A stretch of 64,000 nucleotides of DNA from Peteryoungia desertarenae (GCF_005860795.2 NZ_CP058350.1:2262501-2326500); one strand, 5' to 3'. Positions 27,754-37,866 are shown, counted from the first letter of the stretch. The notes: generated by a model not told the origin, from the sequence alone. Made by a program: numbers and translations.

Positions 27754-28950
27754 TCAGTCGTTCGCGGTGACCTTCAGCCCGATCAGGCCCGGAATGGTCT
27801 CCGGTGCACCCATGGCCGCACCCATGATCATCGGGAAGGCAACCGGACTGGCCGGGGCAGCGGCAATGGTCAACGATTGCGGATTGTCGAGATAGGCATT
27901 GATCGCTGCCGAGACTTCGTTTTGCAGGGCGCCGAGTTTTGCCTGGGCGAGCATCAAGGGGACCATGCCCTTGATCATCTGCGCCATCTGCGCGCCATCG
28001 GTTCCCTGGCTCTTGCCGGCATAATCCAGACCACGCTGCGTGATGCCGTCATCTTCAAAGCGGATTTCTGCATCAATGAGAGACAATTGCTGGATCAGCC
28101 CGAGCATCATCAGACCCGCCGCCTGCTGCGCCTGTTCGTTGTCCGGCTGTGCCTGCATCATGCGGGCTTGCTCCTGCATTTGTTTGACAAGTTCAAGCGT
28201 GTAACCGGACATGCCAAAGGCAAGGCTCAGCTTGCCGACATTGGCAAAATCGATCGAATAGTCTTCGATGTTGATCGTTCCGCTCTCGATTTCCCAGCTG
28301 CCGGACATGTTCATGTCACCGTTCAGCATGGTCAGTCCCAGCGCCTCAATGGTCTCCTTGCTGCTCTGGTCTTCGACAGTGCTGAGGTCGGCCTTTAGGC
28401 CGGTGACGGATCCCTCAAAGGTGATCGTGCTTTCGTCATCCGAAAGACCCATGGTGCCGACTGCCTTGTCCATCGAGAAGACCGACTTGCCGTCAACCGA
28501 CACCTCGACCATGCCGCTATGGGCTTCCTCATAGAACATCATCGAATCAATGCCCTCGGCATTGGCGTCGCCCGGCACATAGACACCGGCCAGATAGAGA
28601 TCCTGCACCGTGAAGACTGAATTCTCTTCGGTGACGTTGACTTCCGGAAAATCGACGCGCTCGATGAAGTAGGCGCCTCCCTCCTCTTCGCTGACACCTT
28701 GAAGCGTGATCTGTTCAAGCGTCAGGGGCGACTCATTCGGCGCGCCTTCGACGCTGAGCTTCAGTCCCTTGAGGATCACGTCCGAACCGTCGACCTCCAC
28801 GCTGTCGGCTGAAAGCGCCGTGCCGCCGGTTGCGAATGAAGCATTGATCTTGTTCAGCAAATCCTGTCCGTCCAGGGCGAGGGCAGGGCTTGCCAAGGCG
28901 CAGAGTGCGGCGCTCGCAAGAAGAATTCGGGTGGAGCGGTACAAGGTCAT
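27754..28950 (-). CDS. Unrecognised exported protein, 398 residues
   Basis: I do not recognise this family. It has a clear signal peptide (about 1-25, ending ALA-LD), then a soluble, acidic protein rich in beta-strand-like alternation (VEVDGSDVILKGLKLSVEG, DFPEVNVTEENSVFTVQDLYL, GTINIEDYSIDFANVGKLSLAF), reminiscent of the layered beta sheets of AsmA/lipid-transfer or lipoprotein-carrier-like periplasmic proteins. That resemblance is only a pattern. A Met/Gln-rich helical stretch (EQARMMQAQPDNEQAQQAAGLMM) lies near 270-300 and a long helix near 320-345. AGAGGA precedes the ATG. It is monocistronic, with its own terminator, between aspS and parC. Confidence 0.75.
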   Translation of the reverse strand: MTLYRSTRILLASAALCALASPALALDGQDLLNKINASFATGGTALSADSVEVDGSDVILKGLKLSVEGAPNESPLTLEQITLQGVSEEEGGAYFIERVDFPEVNVTEENSVFTVQDLYLAGVYVPGDANAEGIDSMMFYEEAHSGMVEVSVDGKSVFSMDKAVGTMGLSDDESTITFEGSVTGLKADLSTVEDQSSKETIEALGLTMLNGDMNMSGSWEIESGTINIEDYSIDFANVGKLSLAFGMSGYTLELVKQMQEQARMMQAQPDNEQAQQAAGLMMLGLIQQLSLIDAEIRFEDDGITQRGLDYAGKSQGTDGAQMAQMIKGMVPLMLAQAKLGALQNEVSAAINAYLDNPQSLTIAAAPASPVAFPMIMGAAMGAPETIPGLIGLKVTAND

Positions 28951-29155
28951 ATCAAAATCCTCTGTTGCTGGCAGCCCTTGGGGCGCACCGAAAAGCTGGC
29001 TTCATTTATAAGAAGGATTGGAAAAACTTCCACCGCTTTTCGTGGGCGGAAACATGGAGGGGAATTGTGTCACAAGCCCGGACACAATCCCTTAATCCAC
29101 AGGGAGAATCCTTGGATTCCTTGCCGTTCAGGGCCTTCTCGTCTAGGCAGGACGC

Positions 29156-31432
29156 ATGGGCAAAAATCTACTTCCCCCCGAAGATGGTGGCGACAATATA
29201 CAGCCGGTCGACCTGAAGGCGGCGCTCGAGGAGCGCTATCTCGCCTATGCCTTGTCGACGATCATGCACCGTGCGCTGCCAGACGTGCGCGACGGATTGA
29301 AGCCTGTGCATCGCCGCATCATCCATGCGATGAGCGAAATGGGCATCCGGCCCAATTCGGCCTTCAAGAAATGCGCCCGTATCGTCGGCGACGTGATCGG
29401 TAAGTTCCATCCACATGGCGACCAGTCCGTCTATGACGCGCTCGTGCGACTGGCGCAGGACTTCTCCCAGCGTTATCCGATCGTCGACGGGCAGGGGAAT
29501 TTCGGCAATATCGATGGCGATAGTGCCGCGGCCTATCGTTACACCGAAGCCCGCATGACGGACGTTGCGGCCCTCCTGCTCGAAGGGATCGACCAGGACG
29601 CCGTTGACTTCCGCCCGACGTACAACGAGGAAGATGACGAACCGGTCGTCATGCCTGGCGCCTTTCCGAACCTTCTGGCAAACGGCTCGTCCGGTATTGC
29701 GGTCGGCATGGCAACCTCTATTCCGCCGCACAATGTGCATGAGCTTTGCGACGCCGCGCTTTATCTGATCAAGAAACCGGATGCGACGGTGGACGAGCTG
29801 CTGGCCGATCCTGCCAATCCCCAGCGGGGCGGCATCGAGGGACCGGATTTCCCGACCGGCGGCGTGATCGTCGAAAGCCGCGAATCCATGCTCGAAACCT
29901 ACCGCACGGGGCGTGGCGGCTTTCGTGTTCGTGCCAAGTGGGAGACCGAGGATCTCGGTCGTGGCGGCTACCAGATCATCGTTACGCAGATCCCGTTTCA
30001 GGTTCAGAAGTCGCGCCTGATCGAGAAGATCGCCGAACTGCTGATCGCCCGCAAGCTGCCCCTTCTCGAAGACATTCGCGACGAGTCGGCGGAAGATGTC
30101 CGCATCGTACTGGTGCCGAAGAGCCGGACGGTTGATCCGACCATCCTGATGGAATCGCTGTTCAAGCTGACCGAGCTTGAAAACCGCGTGCCGCTGAACA
30201 TGAACGTGCTGTCACAGGGCAAGGTGCCCAAGGTGATGGCGCTGAACGAAGTCCTGAGCGAGTGGCTGCATCACCGCAGGGATGTGCTGGTCCGGCGCTC
30301 AAGATTTCGGCTGGCGGCCATTGACCGCAGGCTGGAGATCCTCGGCGGTCTTCTGATTGCCTATCTCAATCTCGACGAGGTGATCCGCATCATCCGCGAG
30401 GAGGATGAGCCGAAGGAGGTGCTTATCCAGCGCTTCACGCTGACCGACAATCAGGCCGAGGCGATCCTGAACATGCGCCTGCGCAACCTGCGCAAGCTGG
30501 AAGAATTCGAGATCCGCAAGGAACATGAGGCGCTCTCTGCGGAAAAGGCCGAGATCGAAGCGCTGCTCGCCTCCGAGGATAAGCTCTGGCAGACGGTTGC
30601 TTGGGAGATCGGTGAGGTCAAGAAGAAGTTCGCCAAGGCAACGGAATTGGGGCGTCGCCGTACCGTCTTCGCCAACGCGCCGGAGGCTGACCTGGAGGCA
30701 ATCCAGCAGGCGATGATCGAGAAGGAACCGATCACCGTTGTCATTTCTCAAAAGGGCTGGATCAGGGCTCTCAAGGGTCACATTGCAGACACGTCATCAC
30801 TGACCTTCAAGGAAGGCGATGCGCTCAAGCTTGTGTTTCCAGCGCAGACCACCGACAAGATCCTCGTGGTTACGACCGGCGGCAAGTTCTACACCCTGGG
30901 CGGCGACAAGCTGCCAGGGGGGCGCGGGCATGGGGAGCCGATCCGCCTGATGATCGACATGGAGAATGATCAGGATGTCCTGACGGCCTTCGTGCATGAT
31001 CCCATGCGCAAACTTCTGCTGTCATCGACTGCCGGTAACGGCTTTGTCGTGCCGGAAGCGGAGCTGGTTGCCAATACCCGCAAGGGCAAGCAGATCATGA
31101 ATGTGGCCATGCCGGACGAGGCGAAACTGGTGATACCGGTCTCGGGAGACCACGTGGCCGTGGTCGGAGAGAACCGCAAGCTGGTTGTCTTCCCGCTCGC
31201 CCAGATCCCGGAAATGACGCGCGGCAAAGGCGTGCGCTTGCAGCGCTACAAGGATGGCGGTGTCTCGGACATCAAATGCTTTGCCATGGCAGATGGCCTG
31301 ACCTGGGAAGACAGCGCCGGGCGCGTCTTCACCAAGTCCAAGGAGGAACTGCTGGAATGGATGGGCGATCGTGCCTCGGCTGGGCGGGCTGTTCCCAAGG
31401 GCTTCCCGCGCAGCGGTCGCTTCTCGGGATAG
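29156..31432 (+). CDS. parC: DNA topoisomerase IV subunit A
   Basis: Breaks and rejoins DNA to decatenate daughter chromosomes, partnered with ParE (not in this window). 758 residues. Winged-helix/QRDR region [11 protein letters not shown] to [10 protein letters not shown] (85-94), catalytic Tyr129 in YRYTEARM, tower/coiled-coil to about 500, then a C-terminal beta-propeller with [20 protein letters not shown], a ParC/GyrA-box-like turn. It is ParC rather than GyrA by the short CTD and the [17 protein letters not shown] segment. At the quinolone-contact position equivalent to E. coli Ser80 there is Gln90, with Asp94 for Glu84. AGGCAGGA precedes the ATG. Confidence 0.95.
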   Translation: MGKNLLPPEDGGDNIQPVDLKAALEERYLAYALSTIMHRALPDVRDGLKPVHRRIIHAMSEMGIRPNSAFKKCARIVGDVIGKFHPHGDQSVYDALVRLAQDFSQRYPIVDGQGNFGNIDGDSAAAYRYTEARMTDVAALLLEGIDQDAVDFRPTYNEEDDEPVVMPGAFPNLLANGSSGIAVGMATSIPPHNVHELCDAALYLIKKPDATVDELLADPANPQRGGIEGPDFPTGGVIVESRESMLETYRTGRGGFRVRAKWETEDLGRGGYQIIVTQIPFQVQKSRLIEKIAELLIARKLPLLEDIRDESAEDVRIVLVPKSRTVDPTILMESLFKLTELENRVPLNMNVLSQGKVPKVMALNEVLSEWLHHRRDVLVRRSRFRLAAIDRRLEILGGLLIAYLNLDEVIRIIREEDEPKEVLIQRFTLTDNQAEAILNMRLRNLRKLEEFEIRKEHEALSAEKAEIEALLASEDKLWQTVAWEIGEVKKKFAKATELGRRRTVFANAPEADLEAIQQAMIEKEPITVVISQKGWIRALKGHIADTSSLTFKEGDALKLVFPAQTTDKILVVTTGGKFYTLGGDKLPGGRGHGEPIRLMIDMENDQDVLTAFVHDPMRKLLLSSTAGNGFVVPEAELVANTRKGKQIMNVAMPDEAKLVIPVSGDHVAVVGENRKLVVFPLAQIPEMTRGKGVRLQRYKDGGVSDIKCFAMADGLTWEDSAGRVFTKSKEELLEWMGDRASAGRAVPKGFPRSGRFSG

Positions 31433-31461
31433 GTCAGATTACCTCCCGTTGACCGCCCACC

Positions 31462-33489
31462 TTACTGACGCGGATGAATTTGGCGCAGTGCCGGTTTCGT
31501 CGCGTCCTTGGCGACGCCCGGAGCGACGCCGGACATGACCGGGGCGAGATCGGCCGGGGTGGGGCGGCCCGTGTGATAACCCTGAACCTGATGCGCGCCG
31601 AGCTCGCGGGCAAGTTCAAGCTGTGAGGCGTCTTCCACACCTTCGATCAGGATGCGTGCACCGCGATGGTGAACTAGATCCACGATATCGGACAGCATTT
31701 TCCGACCGCTCGCGCTCGAGGCATCATGCAGGAAGGACTTGTCGATCTTGACCGTATCGAATGGGAACATGCGCAGCCAGGAAAGGCCGGCGAAACCTGT
31801 TCCAAAATCGTCGAGCCAGATCCGGATGCCCAGTTCTGACAGCTCCCGCAGGCAGCGCAGCGCGTCGGCCTGACCATCGAGATCAAGTCCCTCGGTGATT
31901 TCCAATGCCAGTCGACGACCGTCGATTCCGGTTTCAGCGAGGAGGTCTGAAACGCTGCGGGCAAAACTGGGGCTTTTCAGCTGTACACGGGAGATGTTCA
32001 CGGAGACCATAGGCGTACGGTCGCTGAGCAGAAGATCGATGCAGGCACGGCGGATGGCCCAGAGCCCAAGTGGCAGGATCATCCCGGTATCTTCCGCAAT
32101 CGGAATGAAGCGTGAGGGCGATATTGGCGTGCCATCAAACATCTTCATTCGCATCAGGGCCTCATAGGCCTCAATCTTCCCCGTCGAGAGGTTGACGATC
32201 GGCTGGTAGACCATGTTCGCGAGATTGTTCTGCAGCGCGCCTCTCAGTGTCGCGGCAATCGTTTCTGTTTCGTCGATCGATTGCGGGTCGCGGGGATCAA
32301 AGAAGTGAACGCAATTGCGTCCCTCGCGCTTGGCAGCGTAAAGGGCGCGATCCGCCTCCTGAATGATCTTGTTCAGGCTCGGATGTGTCGACTGCCGGCT
32401 CATCGCGATGCCGACGCTGACAGTGACAACGGATATCCCGTCCTTGCGCTGCTCATGCGGCAACTGCATATCCTCGACAGTCCTGCGGATCGCTTCTGCG
32501 ATGGCAAGCGCATCGGCCTTGGTCTCAACCTGGGCAATCGCAATGAACTCTTCACCCCCGAAGCGCCCGAAACTGACACCATGCTTGCGGAGCTCGGTAT
32601 TGACGGCACGCGCCACCGTGATCAGGCATTCATCGCCCGTTTGATGGCCGTAGCAGTCGTTGTAGCGCTTGAACAGATCGATATCGAACAGGATGACTGC
32701 AAAGGAGGTATCCTGGCTTAGCCACGCGTCCCAGCACTCTTGCAGGCGCGCATCAATCGCCCGACGGTTGTCGACGCCCGTCAGATAGTCGGTGTTGGAG
32801 AGGCGCTCCAATGCTTGACCACGTTCTTCAGCTTGACGATGCTGGTAGGAAGCTTCGAGCGCATTCAAGAAAACATGGAACCGCTCTTGGTTGAGCTTCC
32901 AGTTCACATATGCGGTAAATATAAAGCAGGAAATATAGAACAGAGTAAATGTTGCTAGATAATTCAGGTCGTTTGGTGTAATTAGAAGCGTACTAAAAAC
33001 CATAAATACAAGAATTGCAGTAGATGAAAACATGGAAATAGTGAAGGGCAATATGAAAAAAAGGTTCACGCCCATCATAAATATCGTGCCGAAAATCACA
33101 TAAAGCCGCATTGTTGCTACGGCTTCGGTCTGTAGAGCAGGAACCAGCCAACTAAGATACCCAACCACCAGTGCAAGGGCGCACAATCCTTCTATGACGC
33201 CGGCCCCTGCCTTGTTGCGATAGGCAAGTTCCAAGACAAAAAGTGAGGCTGTGCCCACCAGCAGACGTGCGATACTGGTGAGTTGGGCAACGTCTGCAAT
33301 GAGAAAGAAATCGCTGATCGAAAACAGAATATAGACGATGACAGCAAACCACAGACCCCTGCGGGCCGCTGCTGTGCGTGTACCGTCGGTATGCACGTTA
33401 TAAAGCTGACGCAGATCCGACCGTGCCATCTTTGATGGATCGAGTACGATGCTAGGTTCATCAGTCTTTATGGGAAGAAGCGACATCAT
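31462..33489 (-). CDS. Membrane GGDEF-EAL protein (c-di-GMP synthesis/breakdown)
   Basis: 675-residue bifunctional-type protein. The N-terminal part (about 45-215) has five to six membrane helices, an uncharacterised MASE-like sensor. GGDEF domain: the signature GGEEF is at 311-315, intact. The inhibitory RxxD site is missing (K-H-G-V in its place), so product inhibition is unlikely. EAL domain: EAL at 443-445 in YEALMRM, DDFGTG and the KIDKSFL lysine are conserved, so phosphodiesterase activity is plausible. It is convergent with parC and diverges from a methyltransferase gene; codons in its N-terminal part are AT-richer than in neighbours. Confidence 0.93.
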   Translation of the reverse strand: MMSLLPIKTDEPSIVLDPSKMARSDLRQLYNVHTDGTRTAAARRGLWFAVIVYILFSISDFFLIADVAQLTSIARLLVGTASLFVLELAYRNKAGAGVIEGLCALALVVGYLSWLVPALQTEAVATMRLYVIFGTIFMMGVNLFFILPFTISMFSSTAILVFMVFSTLLITPNDLNYLATFTLFYISCFIFTAYVNWKLNQERFHVFLNALEASYQHRQAEERGQALERLSNTDYLTGVDNRRAIDARLQECWDAWLSQDTSFAVILFDIDLFKRYNDCYGHQTGDECLITVARAVNTELRKHGVSFGRFGGEEFIAIAQVETKADALAIAEAIRRTVEDMQLPHEQRKDGISVVTVSVGIAMSRQSTHPSLNKIIQEADRALYAAKREGRNCVHFFDPRDPQSIDETETIAATLRGALQNNLANMVYQPIVNLSTGKIEAYEALMRMKMFDGTPISPSRFIPIAEDTGMILPLGLWAIRRACIDLLLSDRTPMVSVNISRVQLKSPSFARSVSDLLAETGIDGRRLALEITEGLDLDGQADALRCLRELSELGIRIWLDDFGTGFAGLSWLRMFPFDTVKIDKSFLHDASSASGRKMLSDIVDLVHHRGARILIEGVEDASQLELARELGAHQVQGYHTGRPTPADLAPVMSGVAPGVAKDATKPALRQIHPRQ

Positions 33490-33744
33490 CGGTACCGTTG
33501 GTCTCCACTATGTCGCAAATGCCAGGCGCACCCGAGGTCGCACTCCGTTCAGCCCATCTGTCCAGAGCATATGCTAGCATCACTCATTTAGCGTTGTGTT
33601 AATTCATCAAGAAGCCGGATCAACACAACCGCCTGCGATTAACCAAACTCGGAGATGGTTACTAAATGGTGTCGCTCAAGTTTGAGTTCTGCCTTATGGT
33701 AACTGAGTTCTTAACGCCGTTTGGATGAATTATGGTGGTTGCGT

Positions 33745-34791
33745 ATGAGACAGATTGAAATTTCCTTGGACGGTCAAAGCCTCATAACTCCCGAGTCAAT
33801 TGGCGCACATTTTGTAGTTCCAGGCTCGACGGTACGAGAAGAGGAGTTGCAGAAGGCCCTTGCGGAGTTGGCGCTGGTGCTGGGCATAGCCATGCAGCAA
33901 CAGGTTCAGCAAACTACGCAGCCAGCAGAGATCATTCACAGAGTTGCAGGATCTCTGCATCAAATTCGGTCCCGTTACTCTCCGAGTGTCTGGCAACAAC
34001 TGATACCGGTTGCACAGCAGCACCCGGTGGCGCAATTTTTTCTCCAGGATCCGTTCACACGATGGTCGTTTGAGAAGCCACGTGGGTACTCGGGAGATGC
34101 TCAGCTTCTGGATTTTATCTACGGCCATGACAGCATAGCCGATCAAATCGCAAGTGCATCTCCAGTTGGGAAGGCGCTTTATGACTACACGAAGGATGCT
34201 TCATCTTCGGTTGCAGTGCGAGAGCGCCGAGATCTTCTGACCGAATATGTCGACCTAGCTGCCGATTCATCCGATGGAGATGCAGAGATACTTACAATTG
34301 CCGCCGGACACCTTCGTGAGGCAGAGCGGTCGAGGGCGCTTAGAGAAAAGCGGCTGAAGCGCTGGGTCGCCCTGGATCAGGATCCACTCAGCGTGGGGGC
34401 AGTTTCCAGTGAGTATGCAGGTACCGCGGTTGAGGCAATCGATGGATCGGTACGCACGGTTTTGATGCGTTCGCAAAAGCTGGGAATGTTCAACCTCGTC
34501 TATGCCGCAGGGCTCTACGACTATCTCTCAGATGAAGTTGCCATCAAGCTTTCCCAGCGCTGCCTTCAGATGCTGAAGCCGCGTGGCACCTTCCTCTTTG
34601 CCAATTTTGCTACGGAAATTGTGGTCGACGGCTACATGGAAACATTCATGAACTGGGCCTTGCTGCTACGTTCTGAGGAAGACATGTGGCGCATCATGAA
34701 AGCGACGACCGAAGGCATGGATGTGGAGTGCAGCATTCGCTTCGGCGCGAACCGCAACATCGTTTACGGCATCATCCGCAAACTTTCGTAA
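33745..34791 (+). CDS. Class I SAM-dependent methyltransferase family protein
   Basis: 348 residues from ATG 33745 (GGTGG six bases upstream; a TTG at 33721 would add eight residues). N-terminal helical region (about 20-130) contains the phrase FEKPRGYSGDAQLLDFIY. A Rossmann-like part follows: ILTIAAGHLREAE for the SAM loop, WVALDQDPLSVG for strand 2, FNLVYAAGLYDYLSD for the post-III motif, then LKPRGTFLFANFA. The SAM loop reads AAGH rather than GxGxG. The KPRGY-GD phrase recalls methyltransferases linked to fatty-acid methyl-ester quorum signals (PhcB type), but I hold this loosely. Substrate unknown. Diverges from the GGDEF-EAL gene. Confidence 0.8.
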   Translation: MRQIEISLDGQSLITPESIGAHFVVPGSTVREEELQKALAELALVLGIAMQQQVQQTTQPAEIIHRVAGSLHQIRSRYSPSVWQQLIPVAQQHPVAQFFLQDPFTRWSFEKPRGYSGDAQLLDFIYGHDSIADQIASASPVGKALYDYTKDASSSVAVRERRDLLTEYVDLAADSSDGDAEILTIAAGHLREAERSRALREKRLKRWVALDQDPLSVGAVSSEYAGTAVEAIDGSVRTVLMRSQKLGMFNLVYAAGLYDYLSDEVAIKLSQRCLQMLKPRGTFLFANFATEIVVDGYMETFMNWALLLRSEEDMWRIMKATTEGMDVECSIRFGANRNIVYGIIRKLS

Positions 34792-34813
34792 GTTCTGCTC
34801 ACCCTTTGACAAC

Positions 34814-34843
34814 AAGCCCGGTGCTCTTGTGAGCGTCGGGCTT
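34814..34843. terminator. Hairpin between convergent methyltransferase and aminoacyl-transferase genes
   Basis: 13-bp stem AAGCCCGGTGCTC (34814-34826) / GAGCGTCGGGCTT (34831-34843) with two G-T pairs and a TTGT loop. The T-rich flanks are short (CTTCTTC). It probably serves both convergent genes. Confidence 0.7.
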
Positions 34844-34859
34844 CTTCAACCGGCGGAGC

Positions 34860-35627
34860 TCAGGCTTCGGGTTCGGCATCCACGTCAAAGCGCTCCCAGC
34901 CCCGATTGGTGAGATGTTCCTGCGGCTGGAAGCGGGTCTTGTAGCCCATTTTTCGCGATCCGCGCACCCAGTAGCCGAGATAGACATGCGGGAGGCCAAG
35001 CGCCTTTGCCCGGCGGATATGGTCAAGCACCATCATCGTCCCAAGCGACCGCTTCTCCAGTGCGGGATTGAAGAATGAATACACCATCGACAATCCGTCG
35101 CTCATCATGTCGGACAGCGCCACGGCGATGAGTTCGCCCTTCGGCTGCGCCTCAAGCCCGTCGCCCGGGCTGCGCAGGCGATATTCAATGACACGCGTCG
35201 CCACATGCGTGTCCTCCACCATGATCGCATAGTCGAGAGCAGACATGTCCGACATGCCGCCATTCTGGTGCCGACTGTCAAGATAGGCGCGAAAGAGTGA
35301 AAACTGCTCGGTGGAGGGCTGAGCCGGGAAGACGGTCGAAATCAGATCCTGATTGGCTGCCTCCACCCGTTTGAAGGCGCGTGAGGGAACGAATTCATCG
35401 ACCACGATGCGAACGGACACGCAGGCGCGGCAGGATTCGCAGGCTGGACGATAGGCTATATTCTGGGAGCGACGGAACCCACCCTGGGTCAAGAGGTCGT
35501 TCATTTCAGGAGCCCGCGGCCCGACGAGGTGCGTGAAGACCTTGCGCTCCATCTCACCCGCAAGATAGGGGCACGGCGCCGGTGCCGTAAGATAGAATTG
35601 CGGGGAAGGCGAGGTCTGTGTGTTCAT
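34860..35627 (-). CDS. bpt: Aspartate/glutamate leucyltransferase (arginyltransferase family, Bpt/Ate)
   Basis: Transfers an amino acid from aminoacyl-tRNA to acidic N-terminal residues, marking proteins for ClpS/ClpAP degradation. ATE N-terminal domain: CPYL, then [24 protein letters not shown] with the conserved Cys set; C-terminal GNAT-like domain with [22 protein letters not shown] and the [18 protein letters not shown] signature. 255 residues from ATG 35627; the frame is open to 35681. In alphaproteobacteria this family is the Bpt type, adding Leu; Arg addition cannot be excluded by eye. Lies downstream of the RDD-protein gene on the same strand. Confidence 0.92.
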   Translation of the reverse strand: MNTQTSPSPQFYLTAPAPCPYLAGEMERKVFTHLVGPRAPEMNDLLTQGGFRRSQNIAYRPACESCRACVSVRIVVDEFVPSRAFKRVEAANQDLISTVFPAQPSTEQFSLFRAYLDSRHQNGGMSDMSALDYAIMVEDTHVATRVIEYRLRSPGDGLEAQPKGELIAVALSDMMSDGLSMVYSFFNPALEKRSLGTMMVLDHIRRAKALGLPHVYLGYWVRGSRKMGYKTRFQPQEHLTNRGWERFDVDAEPEA

Positions 35628-35750
35628 CTGAAGACGAAGAGAATCCTCTATCTGTGCCGTAACAATACTAGGATGGCGCAAGATTGAAAAAGGTCAACAC
35701 TCCACCGAAGTCGGTGAAGCGTTGAGCTGAAAATCGAAGGTCGCTTGGGT

Positions 35751-36209
35751 TCAGGTTGTCCGCGCAATTGCGGTTCCGAGCAGGAGATCATGGACGAGCC
35801 GCGACCGCTCGATGAAGAGACCAGCCAGCAGGATCAGCGGTGTCAAGACCGAATTCAGGATCCAGAACAGCGCCAGATGCGCGATTGCCGTTACGAAATC
35901 CAGCTTGCGTCCGTCCAGTCGCACCATGGCAATCCCCATGGCTCGCATGCCAGGTGTTGCTTGAGCAGGCCCAGCGAGTGACATGCCGAAATAGAGGGCT
36001 GCTACGACGAAGAACAGAATGGGATAAAGCAGCCAGCCAAGGCCAAGGGTGATGATGCCAAGAAAGAAGACAATCACCGCCGCCGGAATCCAGAGCAGGG
36101 CAACGATGATGTAATCCAGAATGAACGCGAACACACGGCGCGACAGCACGCCGCTATAGGCACGCCAGTCATCCGGTGCGGCTGTCAGGTTATTGCTGTC
36201 GAGGCTCAT
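35751..36209 (-). CDS. RDD family membrane protein
   Basis: 152-residue integral membrane protein with the RDD pattern: R-R-x6-LDY start of helix 1 (SRRVFAFILDYIIVALL), a second helix pair, GMRAMGIAMVRLDG between helices, and a last helix with the SRLVHDLLLGT end (R-H-D). Function unknown; members are proposed transport or stress proteins. The ATG at 36209 has GGAGCAGC upstream, rejecting the longer frame to 36227. It follows hemB by 81 bases on the same strand. Confidence 0.9.
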   Translation of the reverse strand: MSLDSNNLTAAPDDWRAYSGVLSRRVFAFILDYIIVALLWIPAAVIVFFLGIITLGLGWLLYPILFFVVAALYFGMSLAGPAQATPGMRAMGIAMVRLDGRKLDFVTAIAHLALFWILNSVLTPLILLAGLFIERSRLVHDLLLGTAIARTT

Positions 36210-36290
36210 CTTGCTGCTCCTTGTCACGTGTCAACCACATATGGGGATGGCAGACGCGAATGCAATGAACCCGCATTCGTTCCGGTCTTG

Positions 36291-37307
36291 TCACCGCGTC
36301 CTGGACAGGATGCGCGCGACATCCAGGGCGAAATAGGTGAGAATACCATCGCAACCGGCCCGCTTGAAGCAAAGCAGCGTTTCCATCATGGCGCGCTCCC
36401 CATCCAGCCAGCCATTCGCGGCTGCAGCCTTGATCTGCGCATACTCGCCTGAGACCTGGTAGGCAAAGACCGGCAGACCAAAGGCTTCCTTCATCCTCCA
36501 GCAGATGTCGAGATAGGGCAGGCCGGGTTTCACCATCAGCATGTCCGCACCTTCCTCGACATCGAGCGCCGCATCACGCAAGGCTTCGGTGCCGTTGGCC
36601 GGATCGACATAGTAGGATTTCTTGTCGCCTTTCAGCAGTCCGCTCGTCGAGATGGCCTCCCGATAGGGGCCATAATAGCAGGACGCAAATTTTGTTGCGT
36701 AGGACATGATGCCCACACTTTGGTGGCCGGCCGCGTCAAGTCCGCGACGGATTGCGCCGATCCGGCCATCCATCATGTCGGAGGGCGCGATGATGTCCGA
36801 ACCGGCGTCCGCTTGGGCGATTGCCGCTTTGACGAGTTGCTCCACGGTCTCATCATTCACGATCTCTCCGTCGCGAAAGATGCCGTCATGTCCATGGCTC
36901 GTGAAAGGGTCCAGGGCGACATCGGTAATGATGCCGATGTCCGGTACTGCTTTCTTGATAGCTGCCGTTGCCTGGTTGATCAGATTGTCGGGATTGAGGA
37001 TCTCAGATCCGGTCTCGTCGCGCAGGGAGAGGTCAACGTTTGGAAAAGTCGCAAGCGCGGGAATACCGAGGTCAGCAGCTTCTCGCGCCGCATCGACCGC
37101 CTTGTCGATGCTCATGCGATTGACACCCGGCATCGCCGCAATGGGGTCCACGATACCGGAGCCGGGAACGATGAAGATCGGCCAGATGAGATCGTCAACG
37201 GTCAGCCGGTTTTCCTGCACCATTCGGCGTTGCCAATCCGCCTTTCGAAGCCGCCGCATGCGACGGTTGCCGGTCACCTCGTCAACCTGGTGCGTCTTGT
37301 CCTGCAT
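36291..37307 (-). CDS. hemB: Delta-aminolevulinic acid dehydratase (porphobilinogen synthase)
   Basis: Condenses two ALA to porphobilinogen in heme and cobalamin synthesis; alphaproteobacteria make ALA by HemA. 338 residues from ATG 37307 (GAGAGG upstream; the frame opens at 37478). Both Schiff-base lysines are present, in MSYATKFAS and LMVKPGLPY. The metal site reads DVALDPFTSHGHDG, the Asp-rich Mg-type (not the Cys-rich Zn type), as in rhizobia. It diverges from the DUF6163 gene and precedes the RDD gene. Confidence 0.97.
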   Translation of the reverse strand: MQDKTHQVDEVTGNRRMRRLRKADWQRRMVQENRLTVDDLIWPIFIVPGSGIVDPIAAMPGVNRMSIDKAVDAAREAADLGIPALATFPNVDLSLRDETGSEILNPDNLINQATAAIKKAVPDIGIITDVALDPFTSHGHDGIFRDGEIVNDETVEQLVKAAIAQADAGSDIIAPSDMMDGRIGAIRRGLDAAGHQSVGIMSYATKFASCYYGPYREAISTSGLLKGDKKSYYVDPANGTEALRDAALDVEEGADMLMVKPGLPYLDICWRMKEAFGLPVFAYQVSGEYAQIKAAAANGWLDGERAMMETLLCFKRAGCDGILTYFALDVARILSRTR

Positions 37308-37428
37308 TTCCAAACCTCTCATAAGCTGTTGAAGCTGGATTAGCATGAGATCCAGGCTCGGCAAAGCCGCGATCAGGACTGCCAGCTTTTGCTGGCATGA
37401 GATCGATCCGCTCCCTATCTTCAGCGAC

Positions 37429-37866
37429 ATGGAACTTGATTCGACGCAAACGCCGAAGCGAAGCCTGACGGAGATCACCTATGTGATTTTCCTCCGCATG
37501 GTCGCCATTGCTTGTCTATGGTTTGGGTTGCAATACTGGGGCATGTTGGTGGGTTTGACCCATTCGGGCTATGCGCGTTTCGACCTCTTGTCTTTGCCAT
37601 GGCGTACGGCCTCGTCGACACTGGCCGTCGTCTTTCCGGTTGCGGCACTGGGACTATGGTTGGGCGGCTCCTGGGGGCCGGTCATCTGGCTGATTGCCGC
37701 AACCGGACAAGCCCTGATGTTTGGCGTTTGGTCCAACATTTTCGGAACCAATGCGATCGTTTTGATCCTGCATGCCAGCGTCGCGCTTGTCTTCATCGCA
37801 TTCCGTCTGGCATTGTGGTTCGAGAAGAGACAGGCGCGCGGCGAGATAACGGTTGATTCACCCTGA
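37429..37866 (+). CDS. DUF6163-like small membrane protein
   Basis: 145 residues from ATG 37429, with four predicted membrane helices (about 22-42, 58-78, 85-105, 110-130). It fits a short conserved rhizobial membrane-protein family commonly found beside hemB and ldtR; I assign it as DUF6163-like from memory of that context. The frame opens at 37345 but the added residues are not family-like. Function unknown. Divergent to hemB, with 121 bases of shared promoter space. Confidence 0.75.
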   Translation: MELDSTQTPKRSLTEITYVIFLRMVAIACLWFGLQYWGMLVGLTHSGYARFDLLSLPWRTASSTLAVVFPVAALGLWLGGSWGPVIWLIAATGQALMFGVWSNIFGTNAIVLILHASVALVFIAFRLALWFEKRQARGEITVDSP

